DNA of 64,000 nucleotides from Betaproteobacteria bacterium HGW-Betaproteobacteria-9 (GTDB lineage Bacteria > Pseudomonadota > Gammaproteobacteria > Burkholderiales > Burkholderiaceae_C), in NCBI GenBank assembly GCA_002842215.1, contig PHCC01000003.1:1-64000 (forward strand), given 5' to 3'. Made by a program: the position numbers and the translations under genes. Positions 1-8,605 of the stretch are shown here, in pieces; position 1 is the first letter of the stretch; the number at the start of each line of letters is the position of its first letter. The notes under the pieces are model-generated. The model did not search any database. It had not been told where the DNA came from and was given only the letters and a program-made list of their open reading frames with translations.

Positions 1-696
1 GGGCTGGTAGGCCGGGTCACCGACCTTGGCCACCACATCGGCGGGCACCGGGATCACCACGATCTTGACCGCGGTGGCCAGGTCGCGGATGGAGGCCACG
101 CCCAGGCCGGCGGACTGCAGCGTGGCGTCCAACTGGCGGTTCTTCATCAACTCGACCGACTCGCCAAACGGCAGGTACTCCACCTTGGCCAGATCGCCAT
201 AGCCCAGGCCGGCGGCCTTGAAGATGGCGCGCGCATTGAGCTCGGTGCCCGACTTGGCCGCGCCCACCGAGACCCGCTTGCCCTTGAGGTCGGCCAGGGA
301 CTTGATGCCCGAGTCGGCGCTGGCGACGATCTGGATGTAGTTGTTGTAGGTGGCCGAGAGGCCGCGCAGCTTGTCCAGCTTCTTGGGGAAACCCGCCTCG
401 GCCTCGCCCTTCCAGGCGTCGGAGAGGGCATCGCCCAGCGTGAGGGCCAGTTCACCGCGGCCGGCCTGCAGCAGGTTGAGGTTTTCGGCCGAAGCCTTGG
501 TGACCTGCGCGGTGGCGCGGGCGCCTGCGATGTCCTTGGCGAAGATCTGCGACAGCGCCACGCCCAGCGGGTAGTACACGCCACTCTGGCCGCCGGTGAG
601 TACGTTGATGAACTGCTGTTGCTGGGCGACCGCCGCTCCCGACACGAGGGCCGCGGCCACGCTCAGGCCCAGACCGATCTTGTGAATCAAACGCAT
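1..696 (-). CDS. TAXI family TRAP transporter solute-binding protein (3' end outside window)
   Basis: Periplasmic receptor of the TAXI branch of TRAP transporters, which deliver small organic anions to a DctQM-like membrane unit. The visible 232 codons begin with a signal peptide (MRLIHKIGLGLSVAAAL..GAAVA, cleavage before a QQQQ run), followed by the family opening FINVLTGGQSGVYYPLG and a later GKRVSVGAAKSGTELNARA stretch typical of TAXI receptors. The start ATG at 694-696 is preceded on the minus strand by a purine-rich AGGAGACAC ribosome site. The C-terminus and any membrane subunit lie beyond base 1, so the substrate cannot be inferred. Confidence 0.88.
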   Translation of the reverse strand, partial: MRLIHKIGLGLSVAAALVSGAAVAQQQQFINVLTGGQSGVYYPLGVALSQIFAKDIAGARATAQVTKASAENLNLLQAGRGELALTLGDALSDAWKGEAEAGFPKKLDKLRGLSATYNNYIQIVASADSGIKSLADLKGKRVSVGAAKSGTELNARAIFKAAGLGYGDLAKVEYLPFGESVELMKNRQLDATLQSAGLGVASIRDLATAVKIVVIPVPADVVAKVGDPAYQP

Positions 697-848
697 GGAT
701 GTGTCTCCTGTGGGTGGTATGAAAACAAAAGGGCAGAATACCCCAGTTCGATAGCAGACCACCCCCGGTAAACGCTTAGAACGGGGCGGGTTTTCCCCGA
801 CGTCGCCTGTGCCGCAAGTGACAGCGCCTGTGGCTTTTCATCGTTCCC

Positions 849-1811
849 ATGCCTGCTCGACGACCTTCCCACCTTCTGGCCGACCCCTTTGTCGCTGCAT
901 CGCCGTTGCTGCTTGCCAGCCTGGCGAGTGCGGGGAATTTTGTCGACGCGCTCTGGCTCGAAGAAGGCCTGTCGCGCAACACGCTCGACGCCTACCGGCG
1001 CGACCTCGCGCTTTTTGGCCAGTGGCTGGCCGCACGCGGCACGGCACTGCCCGAGGCCGGCGAAAGCGATATCAACGCCTACTTCGCCGAACGCCACGCC
1101 CAGACCCGCGCCACCACCGCCAACCGGCGACTCACGGTGTTCAAGCGCTACTTCCGCTGGGCGTTGCGCGAACGCCTGATCACCGCCGACCCCACGCTGC
1201 GCCTGATGGCCGCGCGCCAGCCGCTGCGGGTTCCCAAGACGATGAGCGAGGCGCAGGTGGAGGCGCTGCTCAACGCGCCCGACACCGGCACACCACTGGG
1301 GCAGCGCGACCGCGCCATGCTGGAGCTGATGTACGCCAGCGGCCTGCGCGTGAGCGAGCTGGTCACGCTCAAGACCTTTCACGTCGGCCTGAACGAACAC
1401 GTGCTGCGCATCACCGGCAAGGGCAACAAGGAACGGCTGGTGCCATTCGGACAGATTGCCGGGCAGTGGCTGCAAACCTGGCTGGGCCAGGGGCGGCGCG
1501 AGGTATTGGGCAGCCTGCAAAGCGAAGACCTGTTCGTCACCTCGCGCGGCTCGCACGCGGGCGAGGCCATGACGCGCGCCATGTTCTGGCAACTGGTGAA
1601 AAAATACGCGTTGGTCGCCGGCATCACCTCGCCGCTTTCGCCGCACACCCTGCGCCACGCCTTCGCCACGCACCTGCTCAACCACGGTGCCGACTTGCGC
1701 GCGGTGCAGATGCTGCTGGGCCACGCCGACATCTCCACCACCACCATCTACACGCACGTGGCGCGGGAACGGCTGAAGAGCATCGTGGCGCAGCACCACC
1801 CGCGCGGTTAA
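849..1811 (+). CDS. xerD: Tyrosine site-specific recombinase XerD
   Basis: Chromosome-dimer resolution recombinase acting with XerC at dif. The 320-aa protein has an N-terminal SAM-like core-binding domain (about residues 28-115, with GLSRNTLDAYRRDL) and a C-terminal catalytic domain. All catalytic residues are visible: Arg near 167 in ASGLRVSEL, Lys in TGKGNKERLVP, His266-x-x-Arg269 in PHTLRHAFATH, His in LLGHADISTT and the nucleophile Tyr in TTTIYTHV. Length is about 20 residues above usual because of an N-terminal extension. It is transcribed divergently from the TAXI receptor. XerC is the alternative, but ASGLRVSEL, HTLRHAFATHLLNHGADLR and LKSIVAQHHPRG at the end favour XerD. Confidence 0.93.
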   Translation: MPARRPSHLLADPFVAASPLLLASLASAGNFVDALWLEEGLSRNTLDAYRRDLALFGQWLAARGTALPEAGESDINAYFAERHAQTRATTANRRLTVFKRYFRWALRERLITADPTLRLMAARQPLRVPKTMSEAQVEALLNAPDTGTPLGQRDRAMLELMYASGLRVSELVTLKTFHVGLNEHVLRITGKGNKERLVPFGQIAGQWLQTWLGQGRREVLGSLQSEDLFVTSRGSHAGEAMTRAMFWQLVKKYALVAGITSPLSPHTLRHAFATHLLNHGADLRAVQMLLGHADISTTTIYTHVARERLKSIVAQHHPRG

Positions 1812-1830
1812 CGTGAAACACCCCCGCAGC

Positions 1831-2694
1831 TCACTGCGCCATGCGCAATCGCCGTGCCGCGTCTTCATCGCGCGCATCGTCGATCTCGCGCATCACGCTG
1901 GCCAGGTCCACGTCGGCGTGGGTGGGCGTGTAGCGGCCCGTCAGCACGGTGTCGTTGCTCAGCAGGCCGCTCTGGTACAGGCTCCAGATCTCGGGGCCGT
2001 ACCGGGTGGCCAGCAGCTCGGGTGCAAACTGGCCAAAGAAGTCGCGCAGGTTGGCCACGTCGCGCAGCAGCATGCGTGGCGCGTGGTTGTTGCCGGCAGC
2101 GTCCACCGCCTGCGGCAGGTCGATGATCACGGGGAAGTCCTCACCGTCCGCTTCGCCCGAATGGGCGAGCAGGATATTGAATTCCGACAGATCACCGTGC
2201 ACCACACCCGCGCACAGCATGCGCACCACCTCGGCCACCAGGGTTGCGTGGTGCAGGCGCGCTTGTTCGGGCGTGAAGCGCACGTCGTTCAGGCGCGGGG
2301 CGGCGTCACCGTGGGCGTCGGTCACCAGCTCCATCAGCAGCACGCCGTCGCAGAAGTTGTAGGGCTGTGGCACGCGTACGCCGGCGGCGGCCAGGCGGTA
2401 GAGCGCGTCGACCTCGGCGCTCTGCCAGGCCGCTTCTTGTGCCTCGCGGCCGAATTTGGTGCCCTTGGCCATGGCGCGGGCCTGGCGTGAGTTCTTGACC
2501 TTGCGGTTTTCGGTGTAGTCCACCGCCTGGCGAAAGCTGCGGTTGTTGGCCTCTTTGTAGATCTTGGCGCAGCGGGTCTCGTCGCCGCAGCGCACCACAA
2601 ACACCATGGCCTCCTTGCCGCTCATGAGCTGGCGCACCACCGAGTCGATCAGGCCTTCTTCGATCAGCGCCTGCAGGCGGGGCGGCGCCTTCAT
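1831..2694 (-). CDS. RIO1-like serine protein kinase (PA4780 family)
   Basis: 287-aa cytosolic RIO-type kinase. The fold is indicated by SVVRQLMSGKEAMVF (flexible loop replacing the glycine-rich loop), the ATP-binding Lys in CAKIYKEANNRSF, the catalytic loop VVHGDLSEFNILL (HGDLSxFN, RIO form of HRDxKxxN) and the metal-binding Asp in PVIIDLPQAVD. Bacterial members occur widely in Pseudomonas and Comamonadaceae; their substrates are largely unknown. The gene converges on xerD and is followed upstream by a small Cys-rich ORF on the same strand. Confidence 0.85.
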   Translation of the reverse strand: MKAPPRLQALIEEGLIDSVVRQLMSGKEAMVFVVRCGDETRCAKIYKEANNRSFRQAVDYTENRKVKNSRQARAMAKGTKFGREAQEAAWQSAEVDALYRLAAAGVRVPQPYNFCDGVLLMELVTDAHGDAAPRLNDVRFTPEQARLHHATLVAEVVRMLCAGVVHGDLSEFNILLAHSGEADGEDFPVIIDLPQAVDAAGNNHAPRMLLRDVANLRDFFGQFAPELLATRYGPEIWSLYQSGLLSNDTVLTGRYTPTHADVDLASVMREIDDARDEDAARRLRMAQ

Positions 2695-2722
2695 GCGGGC
2701 CAGCCCCCGTTGCGGGCAATGC

Positions 2723-2974
2723 TCACTGGGGCGCCAGCGACCAGCCGGCGCGCTGGTTCGTCTTGTCGTTGGTGTAGTGCCAGTGGGCGCCGCAGCGGTC
2801 GCAGAAATAGCCGGTGATCGTCACCTGCACATCGCCGCGCAGCTCCTTGCGGTGGTTGCCCTGCTGCAGCTCGGCATGGCCGGGCGCACCACGCCAGTTG
2901 CGCTGGATGCCCTGGCAGGGTTCGCACAGCGGCGAGGCTTCGGGTGAGGTGGTGGCGTCTGGTGCTGTATTCAT
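2723..2974 (-). CDS. Small zinc-ribbon-like hypothetical protein
   Basis: 83-aa protein of unknown function. Two CxxC pairs are visible, CEPC near residue 17 and CDRC near residue 58 inside ITGYFCDRCGAHWHYTND, suggesting a single zinc-binding site. There is no signal peptide or membrane segment. It sits 28 bp upstream of the RIO kinase gene on the same strand and could be co-transcribed. The spaced Cys pairs and lack of competing long frames support it as real. Confidence 0.6.
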   Translation of the reverse strand: MNTAPDATTSPEASPLCEPCQGIQRNWRGAPGHAELQQGNHRKELRGDVQVTITGYFCDRCGAHWHYTNDKTNQRAGWSLAPQ

Positions 2975-3091
2975 GACTTTTCGGGTGTGCGGGTGAAGCT
3001 TGGCCGGTGCCCGTTGGATGGACAGGCGCCATGCGTGCGATCACGCGGGTGCAGGAAGGAGATTGTGCGCCCAGCGACTTGTGTGCTGTTG

Positions 3092-4537
3092 CTACATCAG
3101 GAAGTCGAGCAGGCTGGCGAACGGGGCGATGGCGCGCATTTTGAACAGGGTGTCCTCGTCGGCGTCTTTCACCAGGGCATCCAGCCCGCCCGCGTTGGCC
3201 GCACCCACCACCGCGCGCGACTGCGCGATACGCAGGCGCATGTTGTGCTGCAGGGCCTCGGCGAGGACGCGGTTGTTGCGGCAGACCACCATCAGTTCCG
3301 AGTTCAGGTTGGCCGAACGGGGATCGATGTTGTAGGTGCCGACGACGACCGTGTGGTCGTCGAACACCGCGCGTTTGGCGTGCACGCCCCAGCGCGGCGA
3401 AGCGGAGGGCCGCTCGCTGCCCGCCAGCGCTTGCCCGCCATAGGCCCAGACTTCCAGCTTCGGCAGGGACAGGCGATCGAGCGAATTCGCCAGATTGGCC
3501 ACGGTGTAGAACGCGTCGGTGGAATACAGGCTGTTCGTCAAAATCTGCAGCTTGACGCCGCGTTGCGTCACCTGCTGCAACACCGCGAGGCCGTCGTCGC
3601 GCAAGACCAGGTAGGGGCTCTCCACCATGATCTGCTGGCGCGCCTCTTTGGCCAGCCGGGTGAGCTCCAGAAACACCTTGCGCCGCTCCACGCCCGAACC
3701 CGGGTAGTCGGTGACGAAGTGCATGTCGTTGCAGGTGCTCAACACGTGCTGGGGTTGGTGGCGCTGCAGTTCGGCGGCCAATGCGGCCTCGGCGGCGGAG
3801 GGCAGGCCCAGCAGTTCCGGGCCGGGCACGGCCGACGATGCGGCCACGTCGATGGGGTTCGTCACCCAGTCCGATGCCCAGTAGAGTTCGAAACTGTCCG
3901 TGATGCCCGAGACCACCGGGCCATCGATGTACATGTCGCTGTCGAGGAAGTTGTAGCGTTCCGAGAGGTCGAAATAGTCGTCGGCGATGTTGCGCCCGCC
4001 GATGATGGCTTTCTGGCGGTCCACCACCAGCAGCTTGCGGTGGGTGCGGTGGTTCGAGGCAAAGAACCGGGCCAGGCCCGCGGTGTTGTAGTAACGCACC
4101 TCCACGCCTGCGGCCTCCAGCGCCTGGGCGTAGTGCGGCGCGAGCTTGAAGACCGGCAGCGCGAAGTCCACCAGCAGGCGCACCTTGACGCCCTCCCGGG
4201 CCTTGCGCGCCAGGGCCTGCGTCACCAGCCGGCTCGCTGTGTCAACCTCGTAGATGAAAAATTCCAGCTCGATGGACTCTTTGGCTTCTTCAATGAGCCG
4301 CATGCGCGTGGCCAGCGAGTCGAAGCCCACGTCGAGCAGGGCCACCGTGTGGGGCTCGTGCGAGCGCACGTCGATGGAGGGGTGTGTGGGGGCCTTGCCC
4401 AGCCACTGCCGTTCGCTCGCTTCCTGGATGCCCAGGAAACCGAGGTAGAGCAGCACGGGCAGGCCCACGAAGAGCCCCGCCAAGCTCCAGGCCAGGACTT
4501 TCGCGGCCCGCCAGAAGGTCCATCGGCTCCCGTTCAT
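3092..4537 (-). CDS. Phospholipase D-family protein (cardiolipin synthase-like)
   Basis: Membrane-anchored PLD-superfamily enzyme of about 481 aa, probably a phosphatidyltransferase or phospholipase. A transmembrane segment lies at about residues 12-36. Two complete HxKx4D motifs are present, HRKLLVVD (H166, K168, D173) followed by GGRNIADDYFD, and HAKRAVFDD followed by VGTYNIDPRS, the pattern of ClsC/YmdC-type cardiolipin synthases. I chose the ATG at 4535-4537 (MNGSRWTF) over an upstream in-frame ATG, because the hydrophobic anchor then starts near the N-terminus. The partner YmdB-like gene of the ClsC pair is not adjacent. Exact reaction is inferred from the family only. Confidence 0.85.
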   Translation of the reverse strand: MNGSRWTFWRAAKVLAWSLAGLFVGLPVLLYLGFLGIQEASERQWLGKAPTHPSIDVRSHEPHTVALLDVGFDSLATRMRLIEEAKESIELEFFIYEVDTASRLVTQALARKAREGVKVRLLVDFALPVFKLAPHYAQALEAAGVEVRYYNTAGLARFFASNHRTHRKLLVVDRQKAIIGGRNIADDYFDLSERYNFLDSDMYIDGPVVSGITDSFELYWASDWVTNPIDVAASSAVPGPELLGLPSAAEAALAAELQRHQPQHVLSTCNDMHFVTDYPGSGVERRKVFLELTRLAKEARQQIMVESPYLVLRDDGLAVLQQVTQRGVKLQILTNSLYSTDAFYTVANLANSLDRLSLPKLEVWAYGGQALAGSERPSASPRWGVHAKRAVFDDHTVVVGTYNIDPRSANLNSELMVVCRNNRVLAEALQHNMRLRIAQSRAVVGAANAGGLDALVKDADEDTLFKMRAIAPFASLLDFLM

Positions 4538-4625
4538 GCTGTGTTCCCTGTCGTCGTTTGAATGCGGTGTGCGGGCGCAGTATCGCACCCGTTGTCAGGC
4601 GCGAAGTGACACAGCCGGCCGGGGC

Positions 4626-5210
4626 CTACAGCGGCCTGGTGACCAGCTCGACGGCCAGGCCTTGATCGGTCACGGTGATGCGGCCTGGTCGCAGACCCAG
4701 CAGGTCGGCCATCGCCGTTTCCTGGGCATTCAGCTGGTAGAGCACCACTTCGCGCAGGGACTGTTCGGCCAGCGCCGGCGCGTAGGTGTTGAGCAGCTCC
4801 GCCGCGTCGGCCGGCAGCCCGGGGAAACGCATGCGGTAGACCTTGAGCTGGTGGGCGCGCAGCGTTCGATCGCTGTGCTCGTAGCGCAGCGCGAAATCGA
4901 CGGTGAACGTGCCCGGCTGGCTGCGCTGCAGGATCGGGCCGGCCGCGTTCACCGCCATCTCGGCGCGCAGCCGGTTCGAGGCCGGCAGCAAGCCCAGTTG
5001 CGGCACCGCCAGGTCCAGGTTCACCAGCCCGGCCACGGGGTAACGCAACGGGAAACGTTTGCCCACCTCGCTCTGCAGCACATCGAGAGGCACGTTCAGG
5101 CGGGGCGGTGCGGTGGGCGCCGCGTCCGGTGAAGGCGCAGCCTGTGCCCGCGCCGCGCCGATCCAGGGCAGCAGCGGCATCCAGGCGGCCAGCAAGACGC
5201 GGCGGTGCAT
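4626..5210 (-). CDS. DUF1439 family exported protein
   Basis: 194-aa predicted periplasmic protein. It begins with a signal peptide (MHRRVLLAAWMPLLPWIGAARAQA) and carries the DUF1439 pattern: LNVPLDVLQSEVGKRFPL, then LDLAVPQLGLLPASNRL and a C-terminal TDQGLAVELVTRPL. DUF1439 proteins (YceB-like) resemble lipid-binding beta folds, but no function is established. The lipobox Cys found in E. coli YceB is absent here, so a soluble periplasmic form is likely. It lies next to DUF3297 on the same strand, six bases apart. Confidence 0.78.
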   Translation of the reverse strand: MHRRVLLAAWMPLLPWIGAARAQAAPSPDAAPTAPPRLNVPLDVLQSEVGKRFPLRYPVAGLVNLDLAVPQLGLLPASNRLRAEMAVNAAGPILQRSQPGTFTVDFALRYEHSDRTLRAHQLKVYRMRFPGLPADAAELLNTYAPALAEQSLREVVLYQLNAQETAMADLLGLRPGRITVTDQGLAVELVTRPL

Positions 5211-5216
5211 GGCGGT

Positions 5217-5474
5217 CTACTTGTAGAACACCTCGACCTGGCCCTTGAGCTGGATCAGCAGGGGCTGCCCTTTGCGGTCCACCGTCTTGCTGGAGGGCAC
5301 TTTGACCCAGCCTTCGCTGATGCAGTATTCGGCCACGTCGAAGCGCTCCTTGTGATTGAAGCGGATGCCGATGTCGTGTTCGAACACGGCAGCCACGTGG
5401 TGCGGGCTGCGTGGGTCAATGGAGAGGCGGTCGGGCAGGGCGGGTTGGGCCGGTTGGGTGTTCGTGTCGTTCAT
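5217..5474 (-). CDS. DUF3297 family protein
   Basis: 85-aa conserved small cytosolic protein of unknown role. The diagnostic block is LPDRLSIDPRSPHHVAAVF, followed by HDIGIRFN and WVKVPSSKTVDRKGQPLLI, found across Proteobacteria as a short single-domain protein. It is likely co-transcribed with the downstream DUF1439 gene. A strand-wide scan shows no competing frame with plausible codon use. Confidence 0.85.
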   Translation of the reverse strand: MNDTNTQPAQPALPDRLSIDPRSPHHVAAVFEHDIGIRFNHKERFDVAEYCISEGWVKVPSSKTVDRKGQPLLIQLKGQVEVFYK

Positions 5475-5529
5475 GGGTCTATTTTCGGGGAGTTCTGGGG
5501 GGGGGGCGGCAGGCGGTGGTCCGGCGGCC

Positions 5530-6951
5530 TCAATCGGCCAGCACCCGCACCTTCACGCTTTTGCCCTTGATGCGGCCATCGTTCAATCGGCTGGCGACCT
5601 GCTCGGCGATGGCGCGGTCCACCGCGACGTAGGTGGACCAGTCGTTGACGTTGATCTTGCCGACCTGTTCGCGCGTGTAGCCGAGGTCGGCGGTGAGCGC
5701 GCCCAGCACGTCGCCGGGGCGGATTTTTTCCTTGCGACCGCCCTGGATGTGCAGCGTGACCATCGGTGGCATGAGCGGGCCTTTGCCGGTGGGTGTGAGT
5801 TCAGTGAGCTCGTGCCACTCGGATTCGCGGCCCTGCAGTTGCTCGATCTTGCCCACGCTGCCCATCTCGTTCATGCTGGCCAGGTTCAGCGCCAGGCCGC
5901 TTTCGCCAGCGCGCCCAGTGCGGCCGATGCGGTGGATGTGCACTTCGGGGTCGGGCGTCACGTCCACGTTGATCACCGCCGCCAGGCTGGCGATGTCGAG
6001 CCCGCGTGCGGCCACGTCGGTGGCCACCAGCACCGAGCAGCTCTTGTTGGCAAAGCGCACCAGCACCTGGTCGCGCTCGCGCTGCTCCAGCTCACCAAAC
6101 AGCGCCAGCGCGCTCATGCCCTGCGCCTGCAGCACGGCCACGAGGTCGCGGCACTGCGCCTTGGTGTTGCAGAACGCGAGCGTGCTGGCCGGACGGAAGT
6201 GCAGCAGGAGCTGGCTCACCGCGTGCAGGCGCTCGTTGTCTTTCACCTGGTACCAGCGCTGTTCGATCTGGCCACCGGCGTGCTGCGCCTCCACCGTCAC
6301 CGTGACGGGATCGCGCATGAACTGCGCGGCCAGCTTGGCGATGCCTTCCGGGTAGGTGGCGGAAAACAGCAGGGTCTGGCGATCTTTCGGGCACTGGCGC
6401 GCGACCTTCACGATGTCGTCGAAGAAACCCATGTCGAGCATGCGGTCGGCTTCGTCGAGCACCAGGGTATTGAGCGCGTCGAGCACCAGGCTCTGGCGCT
6501 CCAGGTGGTCCATGATGCGGCCCGGCGTGCCGACCACGATGTGCGCACCGTGTTCCAGCGTGGCCAGCTGCCCGCGCAGCGGCACGCCACCGCACAGCGT
6601 GACGACCTTGATGTTGTCTTCGGCGCGCGCCAGACGGCGGATTTCGGTGGTCACCTGGTCGGCCAGTTCGCGCGTGGGGCAGAGCACGAGCGTCTGCACG
6701 GCGAAGCGGCGCGGGTTCAGGTTGGCCAGCAGGGTGAGGGCGAAGGCGGCGGTCTTGCCGCTGCCGGTCTTGGCCTGGGCAATGATGTCTTTGCCCAGCA
6801 GGGCCGCCGGCAGGCTGGCGGCCTGGATGGCCGTCATGCTCAGGTAGCCGAGCTGCTGCAGGTTGGCCAGCATGGCCGGCGAGAGCGACAGCTGGCTGAA
6901 ATCGGTGGCGGAGGCCGCGGCAGGAGAAGCGTTCGGGGAAGCGGTGGTCAT
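5530..6951 (-). CDS. dbpA: ATP-dependent RNA helicase DbpA
   Basis: DEAD-box helicase (473 aa) for 50S ribosome assembly, targeted to hairpin 92 of 23S rRNA. All motifs are present in order: TAIQAASLP (Q motif), AKTGSGKT (I), PTRELADQ (Ia), GTPGRIMDHL (Ib), DEADRMLDMGF (II), SATYPEG (III), LVATDVAARGLDI (V), HRIGRTGRAG (VI). The C-terminal ~75 residues (IRPGDVLGALTADLGY..IGKINVNDWSTYVAVDR, ending GKSVKVRVL) form the RRM-like DbpA domain that separates DbpA from RhlE and SrmB. The gene stands alone; a dispersed repeat lies immediately upstream. Confidence 0.95.
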   Translation of the reverse strand: MTTASPNASPAAASATDFSQLSLSPAMLANLQQLGYLSMTAIQAASLPAALLGKDIIAQAKTGSGKTAAFALTLLANLNPRRFAVQTLVLCPTRELADQVTTEIRRLARAEDNIKVVTLCGGVPLRGQLATLEHGAHIVVGTPGRIMDHLERQSLVLDALNTLVLDEADRMLDMGFFDDIVKVARQCPKDRQTLLFSATYPEGIAKLAAQFMRDPVTVTVEAQHAGGQIEQRWYQVKDNERLHAVSQLLLHFRPASTLAFCNTKAQCRDLVAVLQAQGMSALALFGELEQRERDQVLVRFANKSCSVLVATDVAARGLDIASLAAVINVDVTPDPEVHIHRIGRTGRAGESGLALNLASMNEMGSVGKIEQLQGRESEWHELTELTPTGKGPLMPPMVTLHIQGGRKEKIRPGDVLGALTADLGYTREQVGKINVNDWSTYVAVDRAIAEQVASRLNDGRIKGKSVKVRVLAD

Positions 6952-7035
6952 CCCCGATTATCGGCGCACCGTTCGGGCGAACGGTATGGGTTCTTCATGG
7001 GACCGAAGCGCCACACGCGACGCATGAAGCGATCC

Positions 7036-7116
7036 AGCCCAGGGCACCGCCGGGCCGGCTTCGCCGGACGGCCAGTGCCGCCCCCTGGGGGGTAGCGCGC
7101 AGCGCTGCGGGGGGAT
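7036..7116. repeat. Dispersed GC-rich intergenic repeat, copy 1
   Basis: Contains a core GGGCCGGCTTCGCCGG, then GACGGCCAGTGCCGCCCCCT and GGGGGG, ending in an inverted GCGCGCAGCGCTGCGGGGGG block. The same architecture recurs at about 52623, 53699, 59597 (inverted) and 63738. It fills most of the gap between dbpA and the downstream sensor kinase gene. Similar REP-like units are common in Comamonadaceae; the function is unknown. Confidence 0.7.
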
Positions 7117-7117
7117 T

Positions 7118-8605
7118 TCAAGTGCTCAGCGTGAAGTGGAACGCGGCGCCCAGACCGGGCTCGGAAAAGGCCCAGACCCGGCCGCCATGGCGCATCACGA
7201 TGCGCTGCACGATGGTCAGGCCGATGCCGGTGCCGGCGTATTCGTCTTCGCGGTGCAGGCGCTGGAAGGGGCCAAAGAGCCGGTCCGCCGACGCCATGTC
7301 AAAGCCACAACCGTTGTCGCGCACAAAGTAGATGGTTTCACCGTCGAGGGTCTTGCTGCCGACGTCGATGCGGGTGATCTCTTTGCGGGCAGAAAACTTC
7401 CAGGCGTTTCGCAACAGGTTGTCGAGCAGGCTGCGCACCAGGGTCGGGTCGGCCATGGCTTCCAGGTTCGGGGCGATCCGCACCTGCGCCACCCGTTCGG
7501 GAGTGGCCTCCATGAGCTGGGCGGCGATCTCGCTGGCGATTTCACTGACATTGACCACGCGCAGCTGCATGGGCAACTGGTTCAGGCGCGACATGTGCAA
7601 GAGCGCGTCGATCAGCGCCCCCATGCGCTGGCCTGCGGTCACGATCCGGTTGACCAGATCGAGGCTGTCGGCGCCCAGTTCGCTGGCGTGTTCCCGGATC
7701 AGCTCCTGGCTGAACCCGACGATGACCCGGACCGGCGAGCGCAGATCGTGCGCTACCGAATAACTGAAAGCTTCGAGCTCTTTGAGGCACTGCTTGAACT
7801 CCGTGGTGCGCTCGGCCACCAGGCTCTCCAGGCTGTCGTTGAGCAGCTTCAACCGGAGTTCGCTGTTCTTGCGTTCCGAGATGTCCTGCACCACGCCGGT
7901 CATGCGCCGGCCAGACGCGTGGCCAGCATCGAGCTTGATCCAGCGCGGCGGGACATCTTCGGACAGCACACGAAACTCTTCGCTGAACCGTTTCAGTTCG
8001 GCCAGGCTCTCGTCCAGCCGGGTGGTCACCTCGGCCCGTTCCTCGGCGTCCACGCACGCGAGCAGGTCGTCCCGGTCGTGTGACTGGTTCTGCGGCCAGC
8101 CCAGCAGATCGGCCGTTCGGGACGAAGCGGTGATGGCCGAAGTGGCCGTGTCCAGCTCCAGCACGCCCATGCTCGCAGCCTCCAGGGCCTGCTGCAGCAG
8201 CCGCTGGTGGTCCACGAGTTCGACCTCCAGCTTGTGGCGCTCGAAGGCCATCTGGATGGTGGCGTGCAGCTCGCGCTCGGAGAACGGCTTGAGCAGGTAC
8301 CCATAGGGGCGGGTCTGTCGCGCGCGCTCCAAGGTGGAGTCTTCGGAATACGCGGTGAGGTAGATCACCGGGGCCGAGTGGGTTTCGCGCAGCCGGGAGG
8401 CCACCTCGATGCCGTCCATGTCGCCCTGGATGTGGATGTCCATCAACACCAGATCGGGCTGGGTCTGCGAGACCATCTCCATGCATTCGTCACCGGAGAC
8501 CGCAATGGCGGGCACGTCGTAGCCCAGCTGCGACAGGCGCTGTTGCAGGTTGAAGGCGACGATGCTCTCGTCTTCCACCACCAGGATGCGGGAGGGTCTG
8601 TTCAT
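7118..8605 (-). CDS. Receiver-PAS-histidine kinase hybrid signalling protein
   Basis: 495-aa cytosolic signalling protein with an N-terminal receiver domain (residues about 5-120; acidic EDE near residue 11, phosphoacceptor Asp in LVLMDIHI, Lys in LLKPFSE), a PAS-like segment (about 140-255, ending VVQDISERK), a coiled dimerisation helix with the H box AYSVAHDLRSPVR-type (here FSYSVAHDLRSP), and an HATPase domain with NLLRNAWKF, DNGCGFD and GTGIGLTIV. No membrane segment. A receiver placed before the kinase suggests it is driven by phosphotransfer from another kinase, most simply the product of the gene immediately upstream, whose stop overlaps this start by four bases (ATGA). Confidence 0.88.
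   Translation of the reverse strand: MNRPSRILVVEDESIVAFNLQQRLSQLGYDVPAIAVSGDECMEMVSQTQPDLVLMDIHIQGDMDGIEVASRLRETHSAPVIYLTAYSEDSTLERARQTRPYGYLLKPFSERELHATIQMAFERHKLEVELVDHQRLLQQALEAASMGVLELDTATSAITASSRTADLLGWPQNQSHDRDDLLACVDAEERAEVTTRLDESLAELKRFSEEFRVLSEDVPPRWIKLDAGHASGRRMTGVVQDISERKNSELRLKLLNDSLESLVAERTTEFKQCLKELEAFSYSVAHDLRSPVRVIVGFSQELIREHASELGADSLDLVNRIVTAGQRMGALIDALLHMSRLNQLPMQLRVVNVSEIASEIAAQLMEATPERVAQVRIAPNLEAMADPTLVRSLLDNLLRNAWKFSARKEITRIDVGSKTLDGETIYFVRDNGCGFDMASADRLFGPFQRLHREDEYAGTGIGLTIVQRIVMRHGGRVWAFSEPGLGAAFHFTLST

Noticed and set aside
2987..4561. Long plus-strand open frame opposite the phospholipase D-family gene
   Set aside because: Low-complexity translation with no motif, while the minus strand shows two intact HxKx4D sites.
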